Shown one piece after another: positions 41,880 to 49,889 of a DNA stretch of 64,000 nt. The stretch is from an uncultured beta proteobacterium. Lineage in GTDB: Bacteria; Pseudomonadota; Gammaproteobacteria; Burkholderiales; Rhodocyclaceae. The notes below the pieces were generated by a model. That model made no database searches and had not been told where the DNA came from. It saw only the letters and a program-made list of their open reading frames with translations. Where the stretch lies: assembly GCA_903908065.1 (NCBI GenBank), contig CAIVQO010000077.1:37381-101380 (forward strand), written 5' to 3'. Every line of letters begins with the position of its first letter. Position 1 is the first letter of the stretch. Position numbers and translations under genes: made by a program.

Positions 41880-41897
41880 CTGCGCCTTTTGGCGCAG
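41880..41897. repeat. Short perfect hairpin
   Basis: CTGCGCC-TTTT-GGCGCAG, a 7-bp stem. It lies inside the repeat cluster after the aminotransferase gene, next to a GGATACCGTC box that recurs twice in the following inverted repeat. Confidence 0.5.
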
Positions 41898-41921
41898 GGC
41901 TTTGCCTGACGGGGAAAGCGC

Positions 41922-42009
41922 TTTATGTCCCGCAGGGACGGTATCCACGGACGCGCGCCGTCAATATCCTGCAAGGGGATACCGTCCCTGCGTCCCGCAG
42001 AGACATAAA
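41922..42009. repeat. Long inverted repeat with bulge
   Basis: The inner arms CGCAGGGACGGTATCC (41931-41946) and GGATACCGTCCCTGCG (41977-41992) are perfect 16-bp complements. After a 9-base bulge on the right, TTTATGTC (41922-41929) pairs with GACATAAA (42002-42009). The loop is 30 bases. The unit looks like a palindromic intergenic element placed before the phasin terminator. Confidence 0.65.
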
Positions 42010-42038
42010 AAAAGCCCGATGCTTTTGGCATCGGGCTT
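42006..42038 (-). terminator. Rho-independent terminator of the phasin gene
   Basis: An 11-bp perfect stem AAGCCCGATGC/GCATCGGGCTT with a 5-base loop. On the minus strand it is followed by a run of seven T, a textbook terminator about 50 bases after the phasin stop. Confidence 0.9.
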
Positions 42039-42086
42039 GAAACCAGCCCCATTGCGGGGCCGGAGGAGGAGACGTTACGGTGTTGC

Positions 42087-42650
42087 TTAAGCGGCCTTCT
42101 TGGCCTTCGGAGCGGCGGCGCCGGTACCGACAGCCTTGACGGTGGCGGAAGTCGCGGCAGCCACGTTGGCTTCGGCGATTTCAGCGACTTGCTTGGCAGC
42201 CTTGGTCATGCTGTCGTAGGCCGAGTTGGCGGCGGCGATCGCCGACTTGACGGCAGCGACGGCAACGTCGGAACCGGCGGGGGCGTTCTTGGCGGCCTTG
42301 TCGAGGGCGGTGGCGACGTTCTTGTTCATTTCCGAGAACTGGCTCTCGACAACCTTCGACAGCTCTTCCTGGGTCTGGGTGGCGATCTCATACACGCTGC
42401 GCGAGTAGGCAACGGCCTTCTCGACGGCGGGCTGGGCCAGCGAAGCCTGCATGGCGACGAGTTGCTGCACGTCCTTGACGGCGAGCAGGGCCTTGGCGTT
42501 GGCAACGCTGTCCTCGAGGACGGCGCGGGCGGTGTTCAGGTTCAGGGCGGCAAGGCGCTCGGCGCTGGCGAAGGCGGTGTTGGCGATGGTCAGCAGGGTC
42601 TCGACGTTGGCTTTGTTGGCGCTGGCGAATTGTTCGGCGGCTACGTTCAT
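42087..42650 (-). CDS. phaP: Phasin, PHA granule-associated protein
   Basis: A 187-residue, highly helical, Ala-rich protein (MNVAAEQFASANKANVETLLTIANTAFASAERLAALNLN), typical of the betaproteobacterial phasin family that coats polyhydroxyalkanoate granules. The C-terminal AAAPKAKKAA tail is Ala/Lys-rich, as in many phasins. A strong TTAGGAG ribosome site precedes ATG 42650, the promoter is near consensus, and two PhaR-type sites flank it. The gene is monocistronic, with its own terminator, fitting high-level regulated expression. Confidence 0.93.
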   Translation of the reverse strand: MNVAAEQFASANKANVETLLTIANTAFASAERLAALNLNTARAVLEDSVANAKALLAVKDVQQLVAMQASLAQPAVEKAVAYSRSVYEIATQTQEELSKVVESQFSEMNKNVATALDKAAKNAPAGSDVAVAAVKSAIAAANSAYDSMTKAAKQVAEIAEANVAAATSATVKAVGTGAAAPKAKKAA

Positions 42651-42719
42651 GGTGTTTCTCCTAAGATTGGATGGATTCGAAAGTTTTTTTACTGGCCCGC
42701 CCCTATCCCTCCGGAGCGA

Positions 42720-42734
42720 TGTTGCAGTGCATCA
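42720..42734. promoter_or_regulatory. Putative PhaR operator, downstream site
   Basis: TGTTGCAGTGCATCA, in the phasin leader just after the promoter. It resembles the TGC/GCA-rich sites bound by PhaR in front of phasin genes, and is the near-exact reverse complement of the site at 42779. Confidence 0.5.
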
Positions 42735-42742
42735 TGGTTCGT

Positions 42743-42770
42743 ATTATAGGTACGAAGAACGCCAAGTCAA
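42743..42770 (-). promoter_or_regulatory. Phasin sigma-70 promoter
   Basis: Minus strand TTGACT (42770-42765), a 16-bp spacer and a perfect TATAAT (42748-42743). It is the best sigma-70 match in the window. TTCGTA/TACGAA flanks the -10 as a small dyad. Confidence 0.8.
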
Positions 42771-42778
42771 GCACTTTT

Positions 42779-42793
42779 TGATGCATTGCAACA
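42779..42793. promoter_or_regulatory. Putative PhaR operator, upstream site
   Basis: TGATGCATTGCAACA matches the reverse complement of the downstream site at 14 of 15 positions and lies just upstream of the -35 box. The pair could hold a repressor bridge across the promoter. Confidence 0.5.
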
Positions 42794-42845
42794 AAAAAAT
42801 TTCCCTAGGGATTTAATCCATTAAAAACATTAAATTAGAAATAGC

Positions 42846-42871
42846 AAAGGGGCCCTGTCGGGCCCCTTTTT
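42846..42871 (-). terminator. Terminator of the enoyl-CoA hydratase gene
   Basis: GGGGCCC/GGGCCCC stem with a TGTC loop and A/T-rich flanks on both sides. On the minus strand it lies about 25 bases after the hydratase stop; it separates that gene from the phasin promoter. Confidence 0.75.
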
Positions 42872-42891
42872 GATGCGGTGCAGAAGGATGT

Positions 42892-43668
42892 CTAGCTATT
42901 TTTGAAGCTGGGTTTGCGCTTTTCGACGAAGGCCGCCATGCCTTCCTTCTGGTCGTCCAGGGCAAAGGCGGAATGGAAGGTCCGCCGCTCGAACAGGAGG
43001 CCTTCCTGCAAGGCTGATTCATAGGCGCGATTGACCGATTCCTTGATCATCATCACCACCGGCAGCGAGAAACCGGCAATCTGGGTGGCGGCGGCCAGGG
43101 TTTCCTCCAGCAGTTTGTCGGCCGGGATGATGCGTGCCACGAGGCCGGAGCGCTCGGCCTCGGCGGCGTCCATGAAGCGCGAGGTGAGGCACATGTCCAT
43201 CGCCTTGGCCTTGCCGATCGCGCGCGGCAGGCGCTGCGTGCCGCCGGCGCCGGGCAGCACGCCCAGCTTGATTTCGGGCTGGCCGAATTTGGCCGTGTCG
43301 GCAGCGTAAATCATGTCGCACATCATCGCCAGCTCGCAGCCGCCGCCGAGGGCGAAGCCGGCCACGGCGGCGATCAGCGGCTTGCGGCAGCGAGCGACGC
43401 GGTCCCAGTTGCGGCTGATGTAGTTGGCCTTGTAGACGTCCATGAAATTCCAGCTCGACATGGCGCCGATGTCGGCGCCGGCGGCGAAGGCCTTTTCCGA
43501 GCCGGTGATGACGATGCAGCCGATGGCTTCGTCGGCTTCGAAGCCATCGAGCGCGGCGCCGAGTTCGTCGATCAGTCGGTCGTTGAGGGCGTTCATCGCC
43601 TTGGGCCGGTTGAGGGTGATGAGGCCTACCTTGCCGCGGGTTTCGACGAGGATGTTTTCGTAATTCAC
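42892..43668 (-). CDS. Enoyl-CoA hydratase (crotonase family)
   Basis: Hydrates 2-enoyl-CoA in beta-oxidation. The 258 residues carry the oxyanion-hole motif AFAAGADI and the catalytic Glu residues in [11 protein letters not shown] and [23 protein letters not shown] 43668 is the start, 10 bases after AGGAG. It follows lptA after 29 bases, where lptB and rpoN are usually found in Betaproteobacteria. The phasin gene lies just downstream, so crotonyl-CoA/PHA metabolism may be a shared theme, but this is the S-type crotonase fold, not PhaJ. Confidence 0.94.
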   Translation of the reverse strand: MNYENILVETRGKVGLITLNRPKAMNALNDRLIDELGAALDGFEADEAIGCIVITGSEKAFAAGADIGAMSSWNFMDVYKANYISRNWDRVARCRKPLIAAVAGFALGGGCELAMMCDMIYAADTAKFGQPEIKLGVLPGAGGTQRLPRAIGKAKAMDMCLTSRFMDAAEAERSGLVARIIPADKLLEETLAAATQIAGFSLPVVMMIKESVNRAYESALQEGLLFERRTFHSAFALDDQKEGMAAFVEKRKPSFKNS

Positions 43669-43697
43669 TGCGTTGTCTCCTGAGCTGATATCCGGTC

Positions 43698-44246
43698 CTA
43701 CTTTGCCGCCGTGGTGCCGGCGTCCTTGTTGCGCGGCTGGATCACGGCGCGCACGCGCTCGCGGCTGCCGCTAGGTGCCTTGGTGCCGTTTGCGCCGCTA
43801 GTCACCACGTATTGTTCGCTGCGCGCATCGTAGGAAATGAACTGTCCGCGCACTTCATCGAGCCCGCTCTTGACCCGGGCGCGACCGAAGAATTCCGTCT
43901 TCTCGGCTTTCGCGTCGTGCTCGATGCGTTCTGCCTCGCCCTCGATGTATTCGTCGAGGCCTTCGCGCTTCTGGCGGAAATTCGGCAGGCTGCTGCCGCC
44001 ACTGGCGACGCCGCGCTGGTAGCCGTCGTCGTCCTGCTGCACCACGATGCGATCGGCGCGAATCACCAGCGTGCCCTTGGCCAGTTGCACGTTGCCTTCG
44101 AAGGTCTGCACCTTGCGCACGTCATCGACGCTGACACGGTCGGCTTCAATATTGACCGGCTTGTCGCGGTCGGCCTTTTCAGCCAGCGCGAACTGGGGGG
44201 CAAGCGCCATGCAGGCGATGCCGGCAAGTGTAAGGATAGGCTTCAT
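43698..44246 (-). CDS. lptA: LPS transport periplasmic protein LptA
   Basis: A 182-residue protein with a signal peptide ([22 protein letters not shown], cleaved near 22), then the OstA/LptA beta-jellyroll: [42 protein letters not shown]. It forms the periplasmic bridge for LPS between LptC and LptD. A short disordered tail is rich in Arg, Lys and Ala. It overlaps lptC by 4 bases. lptB is not the next gene, unlike the usual order. Confidence 0.94.
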   Translation of the reverse strand: MKPILTLAGIACMALAPQFALAEKADRDKPVNIEADRVSVDDVRKVQTFEGNVQLAKGTLVIRADRIVVQQDDDGYQRGVASGGSSLPNFRQKREGLDEYIEGEAERIEHDAKAEKTEFFGRARVKSGLDEVRGQFISYDARSEQYVVTSGANGTKAPSGSRERVRAVIQPRNKDAGTTAAK

Positions 44247-44818
44247 GGTTTCTCCGTCCGTTTGCTGTACAGGGTACCGGTAACGCGGCCATGCAGCACC
44301 GAAATGCCGGTCTTGTTGTCAATTTCCATACCCTTGCCGCGAATCAGGCTGCGCCCCTGGGCGATGGTGACGGGGTCACGGGTGTATCCGCGTTCCTCGT
44401 CGGGAAAAACTTTCAGGGAACGCGTATCCAATTGGGTCGGGACATCGTCGCCCGAGGCGCCGTGGCGCAATACCCGCACCTCGTCGATCAGGTCGATTTC
44501 CTTGCCGTCAGCCCCGATGTGCGCCATGCGGGCGGTGATCTCGGTCGGCGAATTCTGGTGGTAGGTGAGGTGCGGGCCGGTGACGAGCGTGGTGTCGTCA
44601 TCGGGGTAGTGCGCCAGCTTTTGCGCCACCAGGGTGTGTTGCAGCTTGCCGCTGGGATCGAAGCGGCGCACCTGGAAACGCTCGACGACATAGTCCGGGT
44701 CGTGCCGCTGCGGCGCGCGCGGCTTGTCGCCCTCGATCACCCGGCTGAGCCAGAAGGTCAGGGCGGCCAGCAGCACCAGCATGGCCATGGGCAGCAGGGA
44801 GGCGCTGCGATCCTTCAT
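44243..44818 (-). CDS. lptC: LPS export protein LptC
   Basis: A 191-residue bitopic protein: one membrane helix (about 8-28, LLPMAMLVLLAALTFWLSRV) and a periplasmic jellyroll with YVVERFQVRRFDPSGKLQHTLVAQKLAHYPDDDTT, matching LptC. It passes LPS from LptBFG to LptA. I start at ATG 44818, overlapping kdsC by 4 bases; the track start ten codons earlier is inside kdsC. The KdsC-LptC-LptA overlap chain is typical. Confidence 0.93.
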   Translation of the reverse strand: MKDRSASLLPMAMLVLLAALTFWLSRVIEGDKPRAPQRHDPDYVVERFQVRRFDPSGKLQHTLVAQKLAHYPDDDTTLVTGPHLTYHQNSPTEITARMAHIGADGKEIDLIDEVRVLRHGASGDDVPTQLDTRSLKVFPDEERGYTRDPVTIAQGRSLIRGKGMEIDNKTGISVLHGRVTGTLYSKRTEKP

Positions 44819-45339
44819 GCCAGATAACCGGCCATCGCCGCCTGCCATTTGCCCTGGGCACGCAGGATCAGTTCGCAGACTTCGCGTACCGCACCGCGGC
44901 CGCCGCCTTTTCCGGCGACGTAATCGACGCGCGATTTGACCTCGTCGTGGCCGTCGGCCACGGTGGCAGAAAAGCCGCAGGCCCGCAGCACCGGCAGGTC
45001 GACCACGTCATCGCCCATGTAGCCTGCACGTTCCAGCCCCAGGCCACGCGCTGCCATCAGCCCGGCCAACACGCCGCGCTTGTCGTCGATGCCCATGTGC
45101 AACTCACTGATGCCGAGGTTTTCGGCGCGCAACTGGAGGGCGCGTGAACGGCGCCCGCTGATGATCGCGACTTCGATGCCGGCCGCCTGCAGCATCTTCA
45201 AGCCGTGGCCGTCGAGGCTGGAAAATGCCTTGATCTCATCGCCCTGGGAGCTGAAATACAGCGTACCGTCGGTCAGCACGCCGTCGACGTCGAAGCCCAT
45301 CAGGGCGAGCTTGGCGGCTTTGGCCACAGCCTGGCTCAT
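44815..45339 (-). CDS. kdsC: 3-deoxy-D-manno-octulosonate 8-phosphate phosphatase KdsC
   Basis: A 174-residue HAD phosphatase that makes free Kdo for LPS. FDVDGVLTDG holds the catalytic Asp17 and Asp19; ISGRRSRAL and GYMGDDVVDLPVL hold motifs II and III. As usual for KdsC it has no large cap domain and should be tetrameric. The start is ATG 45339, overlapping the kdsD TGA by one base; a GTG three bases earlier is also possible. Confidence 0.95.
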   Translation of the reverse strand: MSQAVAKAAKLALMGFDVDGVLTDGTLYFSSQGDEIKAFSSLDGHGLKMLQAAGIEVAIISGRRSRALQLRAENLGISELHMGIDDKRGVLAGLMAARGLGLERAGYMGDDVVDLPVLRACGFSATVADGHDEVKSRVDYVAGKGGGRGAVREVCELILRAQGKWQAAMAGYLA

Positions 45340-46340
45340 CACACCACCTTGGCGCGGAACAGGTCGTGCATGTTCAGTGCGCCGCGCAGCGAACCACCCT
45401 CGTCGGTGACCAACAGCTGGTTGATGCGGTTGGCTTCCATCATCTCGACCGCTTCGACGGCGAGCCGGCGCGGACCGATGCTGCGCGGCCCGCGCGTCAT
45501 CACGGCGGAGACCGGGGTGGTGCGCAGGTCGCCCAGGCGTTCCATGGCGCGGCGCAGGTCGCCGTCGGTAAAGATGCCGCTGATCGTACCCTTGGCGTCG
45601 AGCACCACCGCCATGCCCATGCCGCCGCGGGTCATCGCCGCCAGCGCGGTGGGCACGGTGACATCCTCGTCCAAGGTCGGCACGTCGCTGCGCATTACGT
45701 CGGCGACGTGGGTCAGCAGCTTGCGGCCGAGCGCACCGCCGGGATGGGAGCGGGCAAAGTCCTCGGCGCCAAAACCGCGCGCGTCAAGCAGGGCCACGGC
45801 CAACGCATCGCCCAGGGCCAGGGCGGCCGTGGTGCTGGCCGTCGGCGCCAGGTTGAGGGGGCAGGCCTCCTGGTCGACGCGAGCGTCGAGATGGATGTCG
45901 GCTTCATGCGCCAGGGAGGAGCTTTCATTGCCGGTGATGGCAATCAGCTTGCCGCCAAGGCGCTTGACCAGGGGCACGATGGTCAGCAGTTCGTCGTTCT
46001 CGCCGGAATTCGAAATTGCGATCAGTACGTCGTCGCGGGTGATCATGCCGAGGTCGCCATGCACGGCTTCTGCGGCATGTACGAAATAGGCGGGGGTGCC
46101 AGTGCTGGCGAAGGTGGCGGCCAGCTTTCTTGCGATGTGCCCGGACTTGCCGATGCCGCTGACCACCACACGGCCGCGGCTGTCGAGGATCAACTGAACG
46201 GCGGCCCGGAAGGTGTCGCCCAGCCGGCGCGCCAGCGCGGCCACCGCTGCCGCCTCGATCTCGAGAACCTGGCGGCCCATGGCCACGGCGCGATCTCCTG
46301 CCGGCCTGTCGCGGGCGCTTGGCGGATTGGCTTGGTTCAT
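45339..46340 (-). CDS. kdsD: D-arabinose 5-phosphate isomerase KdsD
   Basis: Converts ribulose-5-phosphate to arabinose-5-phosphate, the Kdo precursor. At 333 residues it has an SIS domain (about 45-180; VVVSGIGKSGHIARKLAATFASTGTPAYFVHAAEAVHGDLG, ISNSGEN) and two CBS domains (about 210-330; SGIFTDGDLRRAMERL). The start is ATG 46340; the 945-residue track ORF runs antisense through the Kef gene and is not real. It is divergent from the antiporter and heads the kdsD-kdsC-lptC-lptA run. Confidence 0.95.
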   Translation of the reverse strand: MNQANPPSARDRPAGDRAVAMGRQVLEIEAAAVAALARRLGDTFRAAVQLILDSRGRVVVSGIGKSGHIARKLAATFASTGTPAYFVHAAEAVHGDLGMITRDDVLIAISNSGENDELLTIVPLVKRLGGKLIAITGNESSSLAHEADIHLDARVDQEACPLNLAPTASTTAALALGDALAVALLDARGFGAEDFARSHPGGALGRKLLTHVADVMRSDVPTLDEDVTVPTALAAMTRGGMGMAVVLDAKGTISGIFTDGDLRRAMERLGDLRTTPVSAVMTRGPRSIGPRRLAVEAVEMMEANRINQLLVTDEGGSLRGALNMHDLFRAKVV

Positions 46341-46421
46341 CTCGGGCTGACGTTTATGATGGAGCCAAATTATAGCAACCGCACCGTGCGGCCTTTCTTC
46401 GCCCTCGCCGACGAACGCCCG

Positions 46422-48395
46422 ATGACCGACACCCTGCCGCTGATCCTGCTGTTGCTCGCCGCCGCCGTGGTGGTGGTGGTGATCTTCCGCATGCTGGGCC
46501 TGCCGCCGATCATGGGCTACCTGCTGGTAGGCACGGTGGTCGGTCCGCATGCGGCCGGCTGGGTGCCCGACACCGAGCAGACGCGCCACCTGGCCGAGTT
46601 CGGCGTGGTGTTCCTGATGTTCAGCATCGGCCTCGAATTTTCGCTGGCGCGGCTTTACAGCATGAAGCGCATCGTCTTCGGCCTCGGCGCTGCGCAGGTG
46701 GTGGCGAGCACCCTGGTGGCCACGCTGCTGGCCCGCTTCGCCGGCATTCCCTGGCTGGCCGGGCTGGCCTTGGGCGGTGCGCTGGCCATGTCGTCCACCG
46801 CGATGCTGTCCAAGCTGCTGACCGAACGCGGCGAACTCGACGCGCCGCATGGCCGCGAGGTGATCGGCGTGCTGTTGTTCCAGGACATCGCCGTGGTGCC
46901 CCTGCTGGTGCTGATCCCGGCCCTGTCGCAGCCGGTCGAGGCGATGGCCGGGGCACTGCTGGTCGCGGCGCTGAAGGCGGGCGTACTGCTGGCCCTGGTG
47001 CTGGTGGTCGGCCAGCGCCTGCTCTCGGCCTGGTTCTACATGGTGGCGCGGCAGAAGTCGGCCGAGCTGTTCATGCTCAATGTGCTGTTGATCACCCTGG
47101 GCCTGGCCTGGCTTACCGAGTTGGCCGGGCTGTCGCTGGCGCTGGGCGCCTTCACTGCCGGCATGCTGATCGGCGAGACCGAGTATCGCTACCAGGTGGA
47201 AGAGGACATCAAGCCCTTCCGCGACGTGCTGCTCGGCCTCTTCTTCGTTGCCATCGGCATGCGCCTCGACGTGCCGCACATCCTCGACCAGTGGTGGCTG
47301 GTCGCGGCCATCCTGGTGGCGCTGCTGCTGCTCAAGCTGGCCGTGGTCGGCATTGCGTCGCGCCTGCTGGGGAGTTCGCCGGGTACCGCGCTGCGCAGCG
47401 CCCTGTGGCTGTGCGCGGGCGGCGAATTCGGCTTCGTCATCCTGGCCCGCGGCGGCGACGTCGGTCTGCTCGGCAGCGAGCTGCTGCAGCCGGTGCTGGC
47501 GGCCATGGTGCTCTCGCTGCTGCTGGCGCCGCTGATCGTGCACTTCTCGGAGCGCATCGTGTTCCGATTCGTCGCCTCGGAATGGTTGCTGCGCTCGATG
47601 CAGCTGACCCAACTCGCGGCGCAGAGCATGTCCACCGACAAACACGCCATCCTCTGCGGCTATGGCCGCACCGGTCAGCACCTGGCGCGCTTCCTCGAAG
47701 CCGAGGGCATTTCCTTCATGGCGCTCGACCTCGATCCGGAGCGGGTGCGCGAAGCCAATATCGCCGCCGAGCCGGTGTCGTACGGCGATGCCGCGCGCAA
47801 GGAAACCCTGCTCGCCGCCGGCCTGCCGCGGGCACGCGTGGTGGTGATCACCTTTGCCGACATCGATGCCGGCCTGCGTGTGGTGCATCGGGTGCGCGAA
47901 CTGCGCCCCGATGTCGCCATCGTGGCCCGTGCCCGTGAGCAGGATGACGTCGAAAAGCTTTACGCCGCCGGCGCTGCCGAGGTGGTCCCGGAGGCGCTGG
48001 AGTCCAGTGTGATGCTGGCGACGCACGCCCTGGCGCTGTCCGGAATCCCGATGCACAAGGTGATCAAGCGCCTGCGCGAAATGCGCGAACAGCACTACGC
48101 GTTGCTGCGTGGCTTCTTCCACGGCGCCACCGACGCCGGCGCCAACCTGGCCGATGCCGATCAGCCCCGACTGCACGCGGTGACTCTGACGCCCGGTGCG
48201 GCGGCGATCGGCAAGGCCGTGGGCGAGGTCGATCTGGCAGAAGTCGGCGCTGGCGCCACGGCGATACGCCGTCGCTCGCAGCGCGGCCTCAAGCTGGAAG
48301 CGGACCTGACGCTGATCGAGGGCGACGTGGTGGTATTGATCGGCACTGCGTCGGCCGTGACGGCCGGCGAGGAGCGGCTGCTGCGCGGCAAGTGA
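46422..48395 (+). CDS. Monovalent cation:proton antiporter-2 (KefB/KefC-like)
   Basis: A 657-residue CPA2 transporter. An N-terminal membrane domain of about 12 helices (to about 385, with GLEFSLARL and LFFVAIGMRLDV) is followed by an RCK/TrkA-N nucleotide-binding domain (ILCGYGRTGQHLARFLEAEG, about 410-520) and a TrkA-C domain (about 565-655). It probably exports potassium under ligand control. EVGAGATAIRR in TrkA-C is encoded by a repeat copy, and the length there is normal. I start at ATG 46422; ATG 46356 is also in frame but precedes a likely -10 (TATAGC). Confidence 0.93.
   Translation: MTDTLPLILLLLAAAVVVVVIFRMLGLPPIMGYLLVGTVVGPHAAGWVPDTEQTRHLAEFGVVFLMFSIGLEFSLARLYSMKRIVFGLGAAQVVASTLVATLLARFAGIPWLAGLALGGALAMSSTAMLSKLLTERGELDAPHGREVIGVLLFQDIAVVPLLVLIPALSQPVEAMAGALLVAALKAGVLLALVLVVGQRLLSAWFYMVARQKSAELFMLNVLLITLGLAWLTELAGLSLALGAFTAGMLIGETEYRYQVEEDIKPFRDVLLGLFFVAIGMRLDVPHILDQWWLVAAILVALLLLKLAVVGIASRLLGSSPGTALRSALWLCAGGEFGFVILARGGDVGLLGSELLQPVLAAMVLSLLLAPLIVHFSERIVFRFVASEWLLRSMQLTQLAAQSMSTDKHAILCGYGRTGQHLARFLEAEGISFMALDLDPERVREANIAAEPVSYGDAARKETLLAAGLPRARVVVITFADIDAGLRVVHRVRELRPDVAIVARAREQDDVEKLYAAGAAEVVPEALESSVMLATHALALSGIPMHKVIKRLREMREQHYALLRGFFHGATDAGANLADADQPRLHAVTLTPGAAAIGKAVGEVDLAEVGAGATAIRRRSQRGLKLEADLTLIEGDVVVLIGTASAVTAGEERLLRGK
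48241..48263 (+). repeat. Dispersed bipartite repeat, copy 11 (in Kef gene)
   Basis: AAGTCGGCGC-TGGCGCC-ACGGCG, exact; 23 bases identical to copies 8 and 10. It is read in sense as EVGAGATA. Confidence 0.85.
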
Positions 48396-48404
48396 GCTGC
48401 GGGT

Positions 48405-49889
48405 TCAGCGTCGCAGAAAACCATGCAGCCAGTGCCCGTCACGCTTGGCGAAATAATGCGGCGGAAAGCCGCCCAGCGCCTGCGGCGCCGTGAGCCGGGT
48501 ATCCGCGGGCCAGGAACGCCCGCCGAGGGCACGCTGGATTTCCAGCAGCGGGGTGATTGCGCCCAGCACGAACAACAGCAGGAGCAGTTTGCGCCCCGCG
48601 CCCGACAGGCCGCCGTCGGCGGCGGTTGCGGTCAGCGTATCCGCCAGCAACAGCCAGAGGATGGCCAGGGCGGGAATCGAGGCGCGCATCAGCAGGTCGT
48701 TGTTGGGGCCGAAGCGGGTCCAGGGCAGCACGAGCAGCAGGGCGACGACTCCCAGCGTCAGCGGCGAACGATCGTGCCTTAGCAGGACGGCGCAGAACAG
48801 AGCGACTTCGAGCAGGATGAAAAGCAGGGTGTTGCCAAGGCCTGCAGGCTGCCGCAGCACGGTGGCAGTGGTGGAGAGCGCGTTCGGTTCCACGGCGGGG
48901 CCGAACATCCCCAGGAGCAGGTAACTCGCGACGAGCGCGCCGGGCAGCGCTACCAGCGCCAGCGAAGTCAGCAGCATCCGTCGATTGCCCGCGCCGAGCA
49001 GGTGGTGCCAATGTTTCGCGGCGGCGATGGCGGCCAGCGGCAACAGGCCCAGGGCCACCAGCGGCGACCAGAGCATCAGCGGCAGGAACAGCATGGGCAG
49101 GCGCGCCAGGAAGCGTGTGTCATCGCGAAAGCGCCACAGCCAGGCGGCCGCGATCCAGCCCGGCAGGCCATGGTTGGGCACCCAGAACAGCAGCGTCGTG
49201 TTTGACGAGTACTGCATGCCCTCTGCCCACCACTCGATGTGCTGCATCGGCCAGGGCAGGCTGCCATGGCGCAGGAGCAGGCCGACGGCATCGAGGCCGC
49301 TGGCGAAGGCGAATATCAGGGCCGCAGCAAGTTTGCGCTGGCGGCTGCCGCCGAGGTTGGCGCCGAAGAACAGGGCGACGCCCAGCCAGGTCCAGACCAG
49401 CAGCAAGGAGTCGGCCAGGGCCAAGCTCGTGACATTGGTCAGCCAGGCGACGGGCAGGTAGTAGCTCAGCGGCGCGCGCAACAGCATCGTGGTGCCGCCA
49501 TCTTCATAGCGTGGCGGCCAGGCCTCCACCACCAGGTCGCGCAGTACGGCAAAGCGCGGCACCCAGTCGGTGCCGTTGGCGTGGAACAGGTGGCCGGCGC
49601 CACCGAGCATGGCCCAGGCTGCAGCGAATACGGCGAGCAGAAGCAGGTCGCCCAGCGGCGGAATTGCGATCTGTGGGTTGCGTCCGGCACCGGCCAGAAA
49701 GTGCAGCCCTCCGGCAAGCGCAAGCATGGCCAGCGGAAGTCCTACGGCGGGCACGAAAAATCCGGGCAGGAAGATCAGCATCGGCAGCAGCAGGTACGCC
49801 CACAAGACACTGTCGAGCGTTGACCAGTGCGGAGGGAGCAACGGCTCAGGGCCGGGTGCCGCTGTCTTCGTGGTACTCGTCATCGACAT
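48405..49889 (-). CDS. Polytopic membrane protein, GT-C-like, last gene of glycan operon
   Basis: A 494-residue inner-membrane protein with about 11-12 hydrophobic segments. After helix 2 or 3 comes [28 protein letters not shown], a loop with acidic and aromatic residues of the kind used by GT-C glycosyltransferases, then repeated amphipathic helices. No named family is recognised with certainty. The start at ATG 49889 overlaps the FAD gene by 44 bases; ATG 49883 or TTG 49841 are alternatives. The position after GtrA and a UDP-sugar-mutase-like gene suggests sugar transfer on the periplasmic side. Confidence 0.75.
   Translation of the reverse strand: MSMTSTTKTAAPGPEPLLPPHWSTLDSVLWAYLLLPMLIFLPGFFVPAVGLPLAMLALAGGLHFLAGAGRNPQIAIPPLGDLLLLAVFAAAWAMLGGAGHLFHANGTDWVPRFAVLRDLVVEAWPPRYEDGGTTMLLRAPLSYYLPVAWLTNVTSLALADSLLLVWTWLGVALFFGANLGGSRQRKLAAALIFAFASGLDAVGLLLRHGSLPWPMQHIEWWAEGMQYSSNTTLLFWVPNHGLPGWIAAAWLWRFRDDTRFLARLPMLFLPLMLWSPLVALGLLPLAAIAAAKHWHHLLGAGNRRMLLTSLALVALPGALVASYLLLGMFGPAVEPNALSTTATVLRQPAGLGNTLLFILLEVALFCAVLLRHDRSPLTLGVVALLLVLPWTRFGPNNDLLMRASIPALAILWLLLADTLTATAADGGLSGAGRKLLLLLFVLGAITPLLEIQRALGGRSWPADTRLTAPQALGGFPPHYFAKRDGHWLHGFLRR

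Noticed and set aside
41815-42010. CRISPR-like array after the aminotransferase gene
   Set aside because: The repeated boxes are inverted and unevenly spaced, with no regular spacers and no cas genes.
43465-43500. GTCGGCGCCGGCGG in the enoyl-CoA hydratase gene as a repeat copy
   Set aside because: Matches only the middle of the first half-site and encodes the normal AFAAGADI oxyanion motif.
45339-48176. 945-residue minus-strand ORF read as one protein
   Set aside because: Only the last 333 residues (from 46340) are KdsD; the rest is antisense to the Kef antiporter and low-complexity Gln/His/Arg sequence.
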